A stretch of DNA of 64,000 bases, taken from assembly GCA_020634235.1 (NCBI GenBank), contig JACKCB010000006.1, positions 1-64,000 of the forward strand, given 5' to 3'. This document shows positions 24,710-35,400 of this stretch, piece after piece (the first letter of the stretch is position 1; each line of letters starts with the position of its first letter). A model generated the notes under the pieces. That model ran no database searches and was not told where the DNA came from. It worked only from the letters and a program-made list of their open reading frames with translations. This stretch comes from Ardenticatenaceae bacterium (lineage in GTDB: Bacteria; Chloroflexota; Anaerolineae; Promineifilales; Promineifilaceae). The position numbers were made by a program, and so were the translations under genes.

Positions 24710-24768
24710 GTAATGCGTAAGGCGTAGGACTTCACTAGAAGTCATGGCGCTTTACGCATTACGCTTTT
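24710..24768. terminator. Bidirectional hairpin between two convergent genes
   Basis: GTAATGCGTAAGGCG (24710-24724) pairs with CGCTTTACGCATTAC (24748-24762), with one mismatch. An inner stem GACTTC (24728-24733) / GAAGTC (24738-24743) extends it. CGCTTTTTC follows on the plus strand. It sits between the plus-strand gene ending at 24664 and the minus-strand gene ending at 24786, where a shared terminator is expected. Similar GTAATGCG/GCATAA fragments occur after purD and purM, so the element may be dispersed. Confidence 0.7.
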
Positions 24769-24785
24769 TCCCGGCCGGGGTCTCC

Positions 24786-25913
24786 CTACAGGTGCCTGGC
24801 GTAGACGCGGTGGTTTTTGTAGGGGATGCCGCCGATGTTTTCCAGGTCGTTGCGCATCTGCACGGCCGTTTCGGCCACCTGGGTTAGTTCGCAAGATTCA
24901 AAACCAAACTCTCGCACAGTATCCGCCATCTCTGCATACAGCAGCGCATTGCCGCCGCGCCCGTGGAACTGGGGCATAATCCCCAGCCCATTGGCCGAAA
25001 GCCCTTTGGCGCGCCGCAGCTCCAGCAGCAAATCGACAATCCCCAGGGGAAACAGCCGCCCCTTGCTGCGCTGCATGGCCGCCGACACGTCTGGCCAGCC
25101 AAAGGCAAAGCCCACCACTTCATCTTCATGGGCAATCACCTTGATCAGCTTGGGAATGGCGATCAGTAGAATATTGTCCAGCACGAATTTGATTTCCCGC
25201 TCGGTGAGCGGCACGTACTCCCAGTTATCCACAAAGGCGTTGTTGTAAGCCTGCCCCAAGCGGTTGGCCCACTGGCGCAGCTCTCCCTTTGATTTGAAGC
25301 GCAGGGTGCGCAAATTACCGCGCCGGCGCACGCGGTCGGCAATGCGGTAGATGCGTTCATCCAGGTTGAAATTCTCGGTGGTAACGTAGTGCGAGATGAA
25401 GTCTACTTCTTTGACAAAGCCCTGGTCTTCTACTAATTGCAGATAATATTCTTCATTGTAATTCATCATGTTCATCATCTGCCGGTGTTCAAAACCACGC
25501 TGCAGCAGGCCATACCCATCGAAGGGGCTAAACCCTTTTGGCCCCACCACAACATTCAAATTGCGCGTGCGTGCCCACTCAAAAACGGCGCTAAAGAGCA
25601 GTGCCGCGGCCTCGGGATCGTTTTCGCAATCAAAGAGGTAGAACTGGGCGGTGTGCTTCTTATGGTAGCGGTTGTAGTTCTGGTTTTCCAGGGCGGCTAT
25701 GCGGCCTACGTCGCGCCCGTCACGCACGGCTATGAAGAAGTCGGCGGTGGAGTGTTCGTAGAAGGGATGCTTGTGGCGGTTGAGCATGAGGGCGATGTCG
25801 CTGCGAATGGGCGGTACCCAGTGGGGGTTGTTGGCGTACAATCGGAATGACAGGTCGATAAAGCGCTTGACCTGCCGGCGGTCGGTGGTGTCTAGCTTTT
25901 CAATGATGAGCAT
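24786..25913 (-). CDS. GNAT-fold acyltransferase-like protein in the lipid operon
   Basis: A 375-residue cytosolic protein with GNAT-like features. The N-terminal half has R-F-I-D-L-S-F-R-L-Y-A-N-N-P-H-W-V-P-P, a signature of a large uncharacterised acetyltransferase-like family, and F-D-G-Y-G-L-L. The C-terminal half has a CoA-loop-like M-P-Q-F-H-G-R-G-G-N-A-L-L-Y and L-T-Q-V-A-E-T-A-V-Q-M-R-N-D, then G-G-I-P-Y-K-N-H-R-V-Y. It is the last gene of the lipid operon, separated from the phosphatidyltransferase stop by one base (TAAGATG), so the two are coupled. An N-acylation step on a lipid head group or long-chain base is a plausible role; the substrate is unknown. Confidence 0.75.
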   Translation of the reverse strand: MLIIEKLDTTDRRQVKRFIDLSFRLYANNPHWVPPIRSDIALMLNRHKHPFYEHSTADFFIAVRDGRDVGRIAALENQNYNRYHKKHTAQFYLFDCENDPEAAALLFSAVFEWARTRNLNVVVGPKGFSPFDGYGLLQRGFEHRQMMNMMNYNEEYYLQLVEDQGFVKEVDFISHYVTTENFNLDERIYRIADRVRRRGNLRTLRFKSKGELRQWANRLGQAYNNAFVDNWEYVPLTEREIKFVLDNILLIAIPKLIKVIAHEDEVVGFAFGWPDVSAAMQRSKGRLFPLGIVDLLLELRRAKGLSANGLGIMPQFHGRGGNALLYAEMADTVREFGFESCELTQVAETAVQMRNDLENIGGIPYKNHRVYARHL

Positions 25914-25914
25914 C

Positions 25915-26610
25915 TTATGCCTCCACGGCCTGGGGGGCTAGGCCGCTTTCCAGGCGGCGCAGCACTTTTGCTTGCTGGTATACGCTTGTCAGGTAGATCG
26001 CAATGAGCAGCAGGGCGACGGTGCCTACCACCAGGTCATATACCGTGAATGTGCCCAGAGGGAGGGTGATTGGCCCCGGCCGGGCGAAGAACATAACAGT
26101 ATTAAGCGAAATAAGGATCACGCGCACTTCGGTGGGACCCAGCCGGCCGTAAGAGAGCTGGAACACACCATCCACGTAGGTGCGGATGAAGACCAGCACC
26201 GACATCAGCAGATAGCCAATCAGGGCCAGGCAGGCGATATCAAAGCGCACATAGGGCGAAAGCCCCAGGCCGATCACAATCATGAATTCATTGAAGGAAT
26301 CAACCGTATGATCGACAAAATAGCCATATTTGGGTCGCTCGATGTGCCGGTAGCGGGCCAGGGTGCCATCCAGGCTGTCGCCAAACCAGTTGATGACAAA
26401 GCCCAGGCTGGCCAGCCATAAGAAACCGCTGGCCACGTTACTCAGGGCATAGCTGAGCAGGATGATGACCGCTCCGAGAACGCCAATGCCTGTTAGCAGG
26501 TCGGGGGACATCCAGGCCGGCATATGGGCGGCCAACCAGGCCAACGCCGGCCTTTCCAAAGGGCCAAAAAAGATATCATTCACCCTTTTATGGGGCTTCA
26601 TTTGCGCCAT
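25915..26610 (-). CDS. CDP-alcohol phosphatidyltransferase
   Basis: A 231-residue membrane enzyme. The catalytic CDP-OH-P motif is D81-G82-x-x-A-R86, then G96-x-x-x-D100-x-x-x-D104, which is complete. A further Asp (D78) precedes it. Hydrophobic helices run from about residue 35 onward. It joins a phosphatidyl group from CDP-diacylglycerol to an alcohol head group such as glycerol-phosphate, inositol-phosphate or ethanolamine-type acceptors. The family does not reveal which. AGGAGGTAAGAGAAA is a strong binding site. It is bracketed by DedA and GNAT-like genes. Confidence 0.92.
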   Translation of the reverse strand: MAQMKPHKRVNDIFFGPLERPALAWLAAHMPAWMSPDLLTGIGVLGAVIILLSYALSNVASGFLWLASLGFVINWFGDSLDGTLARYRHIERPKYGYFVDHTVDSFNEFMIVIGLGLSPYVRFDIACLALIGYLLMSVLVFIRTYVDGVFQLSYGRLGPTEVRVILISLNTVMFFARPGPITLPLGTFTVYDLVVGTVALLLIAIYLTSVYQQAKVLRRLESGLAPQAVEA

Positions 26611-26645
26611 TTTCTCTTACCTCCTCGCCTTCCTGGCCCACCAAT

Positions 26646-27257
26646 TCAGTGCGCCTTTTTCTCTTGCTGCGACTTGCGCAGTACGTACAGCACCATCAGC
26701 ACAAAGAGAACCACGGAAACGACGATGCCAAATTGCACCACAGCCCACTCAGATCGCATGATGGATTCCGTGGCATAGTAGCCGACCAGCAGCAGGGAGC
26801 CGGTCCAGATAAGCTCACCCACCACAACCGGCGGCAACCACCTGCGCCAGGGCACCTGCGCCAACCCGGCCGCGATCACCGTGGGCACGGCCATCCCCAC
26901 CGACAATTTGGCCATCAGCAAAACGGTGACGGCGTGGCGCTGCATTTCTGTGCGCAGCATATCGGCAATGTTGCGGTAGCGGCGGAAGAAGCGCCTGCGC
27001 CAGATATCTTTGCCGGAATAGCCCAGGCTGTACCAGAACACGTCGGCCCCCAGGTTGCCCACCAGGGCCACCACCAACACACCCAAAGGATTTAGCAGCC
27101 CGGCCGCGGCCGCCGCCCCACCCAACATCGTTGATACGGGACCCTGGATGACAATCAGCACCATCAACAGCAAATAGATCCAGATGCCCGATGATGCGTC
27201 CTGCCACTGGAGCAAACTCGTCCCTAACTGGCTTACTGTCTCGCTAACCGTAATCAC
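26646..27257 (-). CDS. DedA/VTT-domain membrane protein
   Basis: A 203-residue membrane protein of the DedA (SNARE-associated, VTT) family, now linked to lipid flipping such as recycling of undecaprenyl phosphate or phosphatidylethanolamine. The re-entrant-loop pattern is visible (G-A-A-A-A-A-G-L-L-N-P-L-G and G-N-L-G-A-D-V-F-W-Y-S-L-G-Y), with R-R-R-F-F-R-R-Y loops and later helices ending in a long C-terminal helix. It starts with GTG overlapping the upstream stop (GTGA), so it is translationally coupled to the acyltransferase. Confidence 0.9.
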   Translation of the reverse strand: MITVSETVSQLGTSLLQWQDASSGIWIYLLLMVLIVIQGPVSTMLGGAAAAAGLLNPLGVLVVALVGNLGADVFWYSLGYSGKDIWRRRFFRRYRNIADMLRTEMQRHAVTVLLMAKLSVGMAVPTVIAAGLAQVPWRRWLPPVVVGELIWTGSLLLVGYYATESIMRSEWAVVQFGIVVSVVLFVLMVLYVLRKSQQEKKAH

Positions 27258-28195
27258 GTCGTCGATCCTTGCTCATTCTCCGGCCAAAATGGGTGAAACA
27301 TCATCCACTGCTCCGGGTAAGCGCGTACCTGGGCTTCCATAAAAGCGGCGAAGCGGCAGGTGTTGTTGTAAATGTCGGCCTGGCGGTCACCGCTGTGGAC
27401 CATCTCTAGTGGCCCCAGCACCTCAATCACGTAGCCGGTTGCCGGCGTGTGGTGGCATGCGCCCAGAAAGACGGCGGCCCCGGTGAGCAGTGCCAGGCGC
27501 GCCGGTCCCAGCGGCAGGTAAGCCTCCCGGCCAAAAAAGGGGACCAACTCGCGATCGTTGGCGATAGGTCTATCGACCCCGGTGATGACGATGCCGCCCC
27601 GCTTGAGGCGACGGATGGCCTGGCGCAGCGATTCGGGGGCGATGGGGGTGATTTCGAAGCCGGCTTTGGCGCGCAGTTCGTTGAGGATGTGGGTGCCGGC
27701 CTGGGGGTTGGCCAGGGAGAGGGCCTGTACTGGCAGCCCGTGCGCCCCAAAGGATAGGAGACCCAGGTCGAAGTTGCTGAGGTGCATGCCCAGGAGCAGC
27801 ACGCCACGCCCGGTGGCGCGAGCGTCGTCGATGCGGTCGAGCACCCGGCCGGGGATGGGCATTACCTGCGCCAGTTCCGCGGCCGACAGGCCCAGCGCGT
27901 GAAAAAAATCGTAGTAAGTCATCCCTGCATGCTTAAACAGCCGGTAGGTGAGTTCATCCAGGGTGGCCTGGTCAACTTCTGGACCCAGCACCTGGCGCAG
28001 ATTGCGCTGCACCACGAAGTACAACTGCGGCTTGCGGCTGGCAATGAGCCGGACGATGGTATTGGCCAGGCCATAGCCAGCGCGGGGGGGCAGGTGACGA
28101 GCTGCAGACAGGCCCAACTGCGTGACGGGTTTGCTGCTGGTGATATCTTGGAGCCGCACGTTGCTTTGTACCTGTTTACAGAAAGCGCGCGCCAC
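27254..28195 (-). CDS. LPLAT/LpxL-type acyltransferase
   Basis: A 313-residue protein of the lysophospholipid or Kdo2-lipid A acyltransferase superfamily. The catalytic HX4D is H138-L-S-N-F-D143, in G-V-L-L-L-G-M-H-L-S-N-F-D. The block G-G-I-V-I-T-G-V-D-R-P-I-A-N-D-R-E is the acceptor-site motif, followed by V-P-F-F-G-R-E-A. The start is GTG at 28195 with no clear binding site; a later start is possible. The family adds a second acyl chain to a lipid. Lipid A synthesis is unlikely in Chloroflexota, so it probably acts on a phospholipid-like acceptor. Confidence 0.88.
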   Translation of the reverse strand: MARAFCKQVQSNVRLQDITSSKPVTQLGLSAARHLPPRAGYGLANTIVRLIASRKPQLYFVVQRNLRQVLGPEVDQATLDELTYRLFKHAGMTYYDFFHALGLSAAELAQVMPIPGRVLDRIDDARATGRGVLLLGMHLSNFDLGLLSFGAHGLPVQALSLANPQAGTHILNELRAKAGFEITPIAPESLRQAIRRLKRGGIVITGVDRPIANDRELVPFFGREAYLPLGPARLALLTGAAVFLGACHHTPATGYVIEVLGPLEMVHSGDRQADIYNNTCRFAAFMEAQVRAYPEQWMMFHPFWPENEQGSTT

Positions 28196-28225
28196 AGAAG
28201 CGCGCTAGCGGGGCAAATGGCCGCC

Positions 28226-29071
28226 TCAGGCGGGCACGACAACCAGCCCCAGCGCGCCGGGACCAAGGTTAATGGCCACGGCAATGGACATGTTCACCTG
28301 GATCAGTTCCTGTGCATTGAGCTGCGCGGCCACCAGTGCTTGCAGCGTTTGCGCGTCCTCTGGCGCGCCGGCGTGGATAATGGCCGCCTGCACCGGTTGG
28401 GCACCAACCCGCTGCTGAACTTCGGCGACAATGTGCTGGATCGCCTTCTTGCGCGTGCGCACGCGGCCCGCTTCCGCAATGGCCCCATCTTCCAGCTTCA
28501 GAATGGGCTTGATGCTGAGCACAGAGGCCATCATGGATTTTACGGCACTGACGCGCCCACCGCGCAGCGCATATTCCAGGCTGTCGATGGTGAAGATGCT
28601 GACTGTGGCGTCGCGCATGGCGGTGAGCCGGGCCAGGATAGCTTCGATGCCGGCCCCTTCGCGGGCCATGCGGGCGGCGGCGATGGCCAGGAAGCCCTGC
28701 GCGGCGGACCCACCCAGGGAGTCGAAGCTGTGAATTGTGCCCTGGCCTTCCAGCATTTCGGCCGCCAGGCGCACGGATTGCATTGTTCCGGCCAGTTTTT
28801 GGCTGACGACGATGGCCAGGATTTCTGTTTCGCCGCCGGCCAGGATCTCCTGGAAGCATTGCAGGAACTGGTAGGGGGTGGGCTGGGCGGTTTTGGGGAA
28901 GTTGGCGTCGGTGACGCTGGCTACCTTACGGTAGAAGCTGGCGTGGTCCATGGTTACGCCGTCGAGGAAGGTCTCTTCGCCGAAGGTGATGTTGACGGGC
29001 ACAATGGCGATCTGCAGCTCTTGGGCTAAGGTGGCGGGGATGTCGCCTACGGAATCCATGACAATGCGCAT
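28226..29071 (-). CDS. DegV-family fatty-acid-binding protein
   Basis: A 281-residue cytosolic protein of the DegV/FakB family, which binds a fatty acid for phosphorylation by FakA. The N-terminal D-S-V-G-D-I-P (like D-S-x-x-D-L), I-V-P-V-N-I-T-F-G, the F-P-K-T-A-Q-P-T-P loop, the S-Q-K-L-A-G-T-M-Q-S segment and the L-E-Y-A-L-R-G-G-R-V-S near-signature are intact. Length matches the family. AAAGGAGATACGCT is a strong binding site. As first gene of the lipid operon it could supply acyl groups to the acyltransferase; no fakA is in the window. Confidence 0.9.
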   Translation of the reverse strand: MRIVMDSVGDIPATLAQELQIAIVPVNITFGEETFLDGVTMDHASFYRKVASVTDANFPKTAQPTPYQFLQCFQEILAGGETEILAIVVSQKLAGTMQSVRLAAEMLEGQGTIHSFDSLGGSAAQGFLAIAAARMAREGAGIEAILARLTAMRDATVSIFTIDSLEYALRGGRVSAVKSMMASVLSIKPILKLEDGAIAEAGRVRTRKKAIQHIVAEVQQRVGAQPVQAAIIHAGAPEDAQTLQALVAAQLNAQELIQVNMSIAVAINLGPGALGLVVVPA

Positions 29072-29217
29072 AGCGTATCTCCTTTTGCGAAAAGGCGTTG
29101 CGCGACTTGAGGTGGGTGAGGCTGTTTTTTGGGAGTGCCGGCCTGGCGTCTGGCTCTGGCATTTGCCCGGCCGGTCTCGTTCTCTGGTTCTGCTATCGGC
29201 AACTACACGTGGCCTCG

Positions 29218-29263
29218 AGGGCTGAGCTTGTAGAAGCCCGGTTTTGCCTTCGACAGGCTCAGG
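29218..29263. repeat. Dispersed CTGAGCTTGTCGAAG inverted repeat, copy 2
   Basis: GAGGGCTGAGCTTGTAGAAGCCC and GCCTTCGACAGGCTCAGG form a near-perfect inverted pair. It is nearly the same element as at 23835-23881 (18 of the first 20 positions match by eye). It lies between the lipid operon promoter and the giant gene's terminator; the 29072-29416 gap contains no gene. Confidence 0.65.
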
Positions 29264-29356
29264 TTACACCTGTGTGGTTACTGTCATCATATCATATCTG
29301 GGGTTGGCAAGCGATACTCTTGCCTGATTTGCCTGTTGGGAGTGGCCTGGTGCGCT

Positions 29357-29402
29357 ATAAAAAAAGCCCCCGGCCGGGGCACATCCCGGCCGGGGGCTTT
29401 CT
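29357..29402 (-). terminator. Terminator of the giant gene, built on two CCCGGCCGGG copies
   Basis: AAAGCCCCCGGCCGGG (29363-29378) and CCCGGCCGGGGGCTTT (29385-29400) are perfect reverse complements, 16 bp long, with a 6-base loop. On the minus strand the stem ends in TTTTTTT. Each arm contains a complete CCCGGCCGGG palindrome. It lies 15 bases after the stop codon of the 4,087-residue gene. Confidence 0.92.
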
Positions 29403-29416
29403 CAGTTGCCTGCCGG

Positions 29417-32400
29417 CTACGGTTTAGCTGCCGGGGGCGTGACCGTGGGGCTGGGGGTGGGCGTTGCTTCTGCCCGCCCCGGCAGTTCCGGTGTGGGGGT
29501 GCTGCGCGGCTTGTCCAGCGTGGGCGGCGGGATGGGTGTCCCGGCCGGGTCGCCGGCCGCGCCGGTAACGCCAATGTTCACCGGGCCGAGGATGTTGTTA
29601 TCCTCGTGCGGGCACTCATCCACGCTGTTGTCTGTGTCTACCTGGGCCCACAACTGGTGCGCGCCGCTGGCAAAGGTCCACTGCGTGCTGAAGATGCGCA
29701 CGGCGCCGGCGGTCATTAACGACCCCTGCACGCCCCAGTCGAAGTCGCCCGGCACCAGCGGGGCCGGCACCCGGTCTACGTACAGGTCCAGGTAGAAGTT
29801 GTTGCCGAAGGGCACGTTGTTGCTGCCCTGGTTCTTGATGCTGACGTAGACGGTGGCCGGCTGGCCCCCGGCCGGGGTGGCCGGTTCTACCCACACATTC
29901 AGCACAATCAGGTCCACGTTGGTGGGCGTGCAGGCGCCGGGTGTGGGCGTGGGGGTGGGACCGGGCGGCGGGGTGGCGCTGGGGGTGGGCGTGGGGGTGG
30001 GCGGGATAACGCTGCTCGCCTGGCGGATGATGGGCATGAAGATGCCGGTGATCCGCGTGGTGTCGGTAGCCGTGTCCAGGACTGCCGGCTCGGTGGTTGA
30101 GCGCGCCGTCACCGTGGTGATATCCACCGCCCCGCCAACGCCGTCGGGCACAAAGAGCTGCACCTGCACGGCCTGGTCTTCGCCGGGGGCCAGGGTTACC
30201 AGGGTGGGCGAGATGGTGGTGACCCAGCCGCTGGCCGAGCTGGCCTCCAGGGTGAAGGTTTCGGCCTGCTGGCCGGTGTTGCTGACGGTGTGGTTGAAGA
30301 TGGCCGTCGTTTCCCACTGGGTCAGGGTTTCATTGTCTGGCTCTAGCAGGACGGCGATGTTGCCGCTGCTGCTGACGGTGGTGGTGTCGGTGGCGCTGTC
30401 GCTGACGGTGGGTTCGCCGTTGGAGGTCACGGTGATGGTGGCCTCGTCGATGGTCCCGGCCGGGGTCCCGGCCGGGATGTTTACCGTTACGGTGATCTGG
30501 CCGCGCTGGCCGGCGGCCAGGCTGAGCACCAGCGGAGTGATGCCCACGGCCCAGCTTTGCGAGGAGCTGCTGTCCAGGGTGTAGGTGTCGGCCAGGCTGC
30601 CGGTGTTGGTGACGTAATGGGTGTAAGTGACCGTCTGCCCGGCCGGGCCGGAAGCGGCATTGTCCGGTGCGATGAGTACGCCGTAGGTCCCGCCGCCGCT
30701 GACGGTGGTGGTGTCGGTGGCGCTGTCGGCCACGGTGGGGCTGACGATGGAGGTGGCGGTGACCGTGGTCAGGTCGATGGTGCCGGCGCTGGTCCCGGCC
30801 GGGATGTCTACCGTTACCTGCACCGGGGCGGCTTCGCCCGGACCGAGGGTCAGGGTGGTGGGGGCCACGTCTACCGGCCAGCTTTGTGACGAGTCTACGG
30901 CCAGGCTGTAGAGGTCGGTGATGGTGCCGGTGTTGGTGACGGTGTGGGCGTAGATGATCTGCGCCCCGGCCGGGCCGCTGTCGCTGTTATCCGGTTCGAT
31001 GACGACGCCCAGCGAACCGGGGGCGGTGGCCAGGGTCTGGTCGGTGGCGGTGTCGTAGATGGCCGGGGCGAGCTGCGAGGTGGCGGTGATGAGGGTGGTG
31101 TCCAGGCTGCCTGGGGCAGCCCCGGCCGGGATGGTGATGGTTACCAACACGGTGGCCGACGCGGCCGGGGCCAGGCTGATGGGGCCGGGGGTGAAGCCGG
31201 CCAGCCAGCCCTGGCTGCTGCTGGCGGCCAGGTTGAAGGTGTCCGGGGCGTTGCCGGTGTTGGTGAGGGTGTGGGTGTAGACGCGGCTGGTGCCCACGCC
31301 GGCGGCGGCCAGGTAGTCTGGCTCCAGGGTGACGCCTACGTCGGACGGTACGGTGGTGGTGTTGGTGGCCGTGGCCTGCAAGCCGCTGCCCAGCGAGGTG
31401 GCCGTTACCTGGGCCACGTCGGTCTGGCCGCCGGCATCGGGCGGCACCTGGATGACGACGGTGACCTGCTGTGTGCCCAGCGGTGGTAGTGAGACCGCTT
31501 GCGGGGTGACGCTGGCGCTCCAGCCGCTGGCAACGGCCAGGGTGAAGTCGTCGCTGAGGTTGCCCAGGTTGGTTAGCACGTGGGTGTAGGTGACGGTGCT
31601 GCCGGCGCTGGCGGTTTGGGCGTTGTCGGGGGCCAGGGCCAGGGCGTAGGTGGGCAGCACGGTGGTGGTGTCGGTCAGGCGGTCGCTGGCGTCGGGGTTG
31701 TAGGCGTTGGCTTCGACCACTACCTGGTGCACGGTGCCGCTGAGGGTCCCGGCCGGGACTTGCACGGTCACGGTGAAGGGCAGGCTGCTGCCGGGCTGCA
31801 CAAAGCCGGTGGCGGTGGGCACGATGGTGACGACCCAGTCGGGCGGCGTGGCGCTGGCCACACTCAGGAAGAATTCGTCTACGCCGTCGCCGGTGTTGGT
31901 GAGGGTGTGGGTGTAGGCGATGGCGGCGCCGGCATTGCCCAGGCCCTCACGTGAGGGGGCGATGGCGACGCCGGGCGTCTGGCGAATCTGGGTCACGTCT
32001 ACGGCCTGGCGGGTGAGGCCGGTGAGGTTGGTGGCGGTGATGGTGGTGGTGTTTTGGTAGCCGGCGAAGGGGCTGCCGGTGATGACCAGGGTTACGGTGA
32101 CTGCGCCGCCGGGGGGCAGGTTGGTGATGCTGAGGGGGGCGAGGACGTAGTCCCAGCCGCCGGCGGGCGGGGCCGACTCGTTGCTCATGGCCAGGGTGTA
32201 GGTGTCGGTGAAGTCGCCGGTGTTTTGCAGGACGTGGGTGTAGGTGTAGCGTTGGCTGGGGTCGATGGTGGCGCTGAACCCGGCCGGGAGGAGGGTGAAG
32301 CCGGGCCGCTGTGTTCGCTCGTCGGCGCCCATGTCTACGGCGATGCCCTGCTGCCGGTCTTCCAGCTCAAAGTCGAAGCCATCGACTACGCTGACGCCGT

Positions 32401-35400
32401 TGCTGCCGCGGTCTTTGGCGGCTGAACTGGGGCCAATGTGGTAGAAGGGGTCGCTGAAGGCGGGGTCGGCGATCAGGCTGTGGGGGCCGGTGGGCACGTT
32501 GGCGATGTCTAGCTGGCTGTAGAAGAGGTTGTAGTCGTTGTCGATGCTGCCGGTGCCGCTGACGTAGAAGGCGGCCCCGATTTCGGCGGTGTTGGTGAAG
32601 AAGATGCTGTTGTAGAGGGTCAGGTTGCCCTGGTTGAGGTAGATGGCGCCGCCGTTGCCGGTGCTGCCGGGGGCGTCCCGGCCGGGGGCGGAGCTAATGT
32701 AGTCGGCGTGGTTGTCGGCAAAGGTGTTGTTTTCCAGCAGCGCCGGGCCGTTGGCGATGTAGAGGCCGCCGCCCTCGCCGTAGACGTTGGTCTGGTTGGG
32801 GATGTTTTTGTTGTGGGCGAAGACTGAGCTTTGGATGGTGAGCGCGCCGCCCTGGTGGTAGAGGCCGCCGCCAAACTGTGCGCCGTTGCTCAGGACCCAG
32901 GTGCCGGTGATGGTGAGGTTGGCCCCGGCGTTGTAGATGCCGCCACCATAGGCGGGCAGGGCGCCGGGGTAGGCGGCGCCTTGCTGGATGAACAGGCTGC
33001 TGAGGGTGACGGTGACGCCGTCGGCGATGTAGATGACCCGCCGGCTGTCCTGGCCGCTCAGGCGGACGGCGTTGGTGATGGGCGCGGCCACGGTGAATTC
33101 GTCGGCGGCGTCGTAGCCGCCGCGAATGGTTACTGATTTGTCGATGAACAGGCTTTGCTCATACAGGGTGGCCCCCAGGGTGCGGGTGACGGTGTCGCTG
33201 TACAGCCCGGCGGCGACCAGGATGAGATCGTTGTCCATGGCCTGGTCGACGGCGCGCTGGATGGTCTGGCAGGGCTGCTGCGGGTCGGTGCAGTTGTTGC
33301 CTTCGTCGCTGGCTCCGGCCCCGGCGACGTAGCGCGTGCCGGGGATGAAGCCGATGCTGATGCGGTTGAGGGCGGCGCCAAAGGCGGTGAGGTCGGTGAC
33401 GGAGCGGGCGATGACGCCGGGCGTGGCCACCTCCCCGGCCGCGGCGGTGTCCAGGATGGTCACGCGCAGGGAGACGCTGATGCCTTCGGCGGGGGCCAGG
33501 GTGACGGTGTGGGTGAGGAGGTCGGTGATGACGGTGGTGCCGATGCGGCTGATGGCGGCGGTGGCCCCGGCCGGGCCGGGGCTGGGGATGACGGCGAAGG
33601 TGTCGATCTGGTTGCCGATGTTGGTGATGTAGTGGGTGTAGGTGAGGACATCGCCGGGCAGGGCGTCGTCGACGTAGTCGGGTTCCACCAGGACGCTGCT
33701 GACGAGGCCGATGTTGGTGATGGCCCGGCCGGTCTTGGTGCGTTCGGGGATGGCTGACGAGCGGCAGCGGACGACGCTGGTATCTTGTGTACCGGAGGTG
33801 GCCGTGGCGGGCACGGTGACGGTGATCACCGCCTGGGCGCTGTCTAGCCAGTCCAGGGTGATGGTGTGCAGGGTGCCGCTGATGCCGTTGACGGCCATGG
33901 TGGTCCAGTCTTGGGTGTGGCTGTCCAGGGTGATGGTGATGGTGTCGGTGTAGCCGTGGCGGTAGGGGGAGGGGGGCGGCGGGTAGCCTTCGTTGGTGAT
34001 GGTGAAGGTGTAGGTGATGACGCTGCCGGGCACGGCGGTTTGGGTTTTGATGTTGGGGTCGACGGTGCAGCCGAAATCTTTGAAGTATTCGTCGGCGCCG
34101 ACGTCGCTGCGGTGGGGGTTGGGGGGCTGGATGTGGTTGGGGTTGCCATCCGGCCGGATGACGTTGTTGGCGTCGAAGTCGATCTCGTAGGGTGGGTCTA
34201 GCAGCACGGGGTCGGCGCGGTCGATGTTGGGCGAGTAGCGGCTGAGGATCCAGCCGTAGAGGCGTGGTTCCAGGTTGAAGGAGCCGGTGCCTTCGACGAT
34301 GCCGCCTTCGACGTTGTTGGGCAGGTTGCTGAAGTAGTTGTTGTAGCGCGAGGTGCTGTTGCTGCTGCCGGCGTAGACGCCGCCGCCACCGAGGGCGGCG
34401 GTGTTGGCGTAGATGATGCTGCTGTTGAGGACGAACTGGGCTGAACCGCTCTTGTAGATGGCCCCGCCCCGGCCGGTGAGGGCTACGTTGTTGCGGGAGG
34501 TGTTGTGGTACAGTTCCAGGTCGCCGCTGGTGTAGATGCCGCCGCCGTTGCTGGTGGCGCTGTTGTAGTAGAGGATGGCGTTGATGGCCCGGCCGGTGCC
34601 GCCGTTAAACAGGCCGCCCCCGTTGCCAGCGGCGTCGTTGTTGATGATGCCGTAGTTGCGGATGTCGAACAGGGCACCGACGGCGAAATAGAGGCCGCCG
34701 CCATCGCTGGTGGCTTCGTTGCCGCTGAAGTAGACGCTGCGGTAGTTGGGCGGGCTGCCGTCTTCGATGTCCTGGGCGACCCGGCAGGCCCCCAGCCCGC
34801 CGCCGCTGAAGTCGCCGTTGGAGGAGCTGCCGCCGAAGTAGCCGCCACCGCGCACGGCGGTGTTGCTGCATACCAGGCTCTCGTAGAAACCGGGGTAGCC
34901 GTTGTCGGGGTTGTAGATGCCGCCGCCGTCGCCGCTGCCGCCGTTGGCGCTGGCATTGCCGTTGACAAAGGCCAGGTGGGTGAAGGTGGGCTGCGCGCCG
35001 GGGGCAACGCGAATGACGCGCCCTTGATCTTCGGCGTTGATGATGCTGCTGACGGTGCCGATGTAGATGTTGTGGAAGTCGTCCGGGTCGCTGAAGTCGG
35101 TGCGGCGTAGTGAGCCGATGAACTGCAAGTCCTGGCTGACGTAGCCGACTTGCCAGGTGCCGTTGCGCGGCTGCACCCCTTTGCACTCGCCGCGGGCGAT
35201 GAGGACGGTGTCGAAGCCGCCGCCTTCGGCGTAGTCGATGGCGGTTTGCAGCACGCCGAAGATGCGGGTGTCGACTTTGATGAGGCAGGCGGCTACTTCG
35301 TCGGCACCCATGTCGGGGGCGTCGTTGGTGGGGCGGATGTCCCGGTCGTAGTCGGTGAGGACGGGGAGGGTGATGTCTCCTTCGTCTACGCCGCGGGAGG

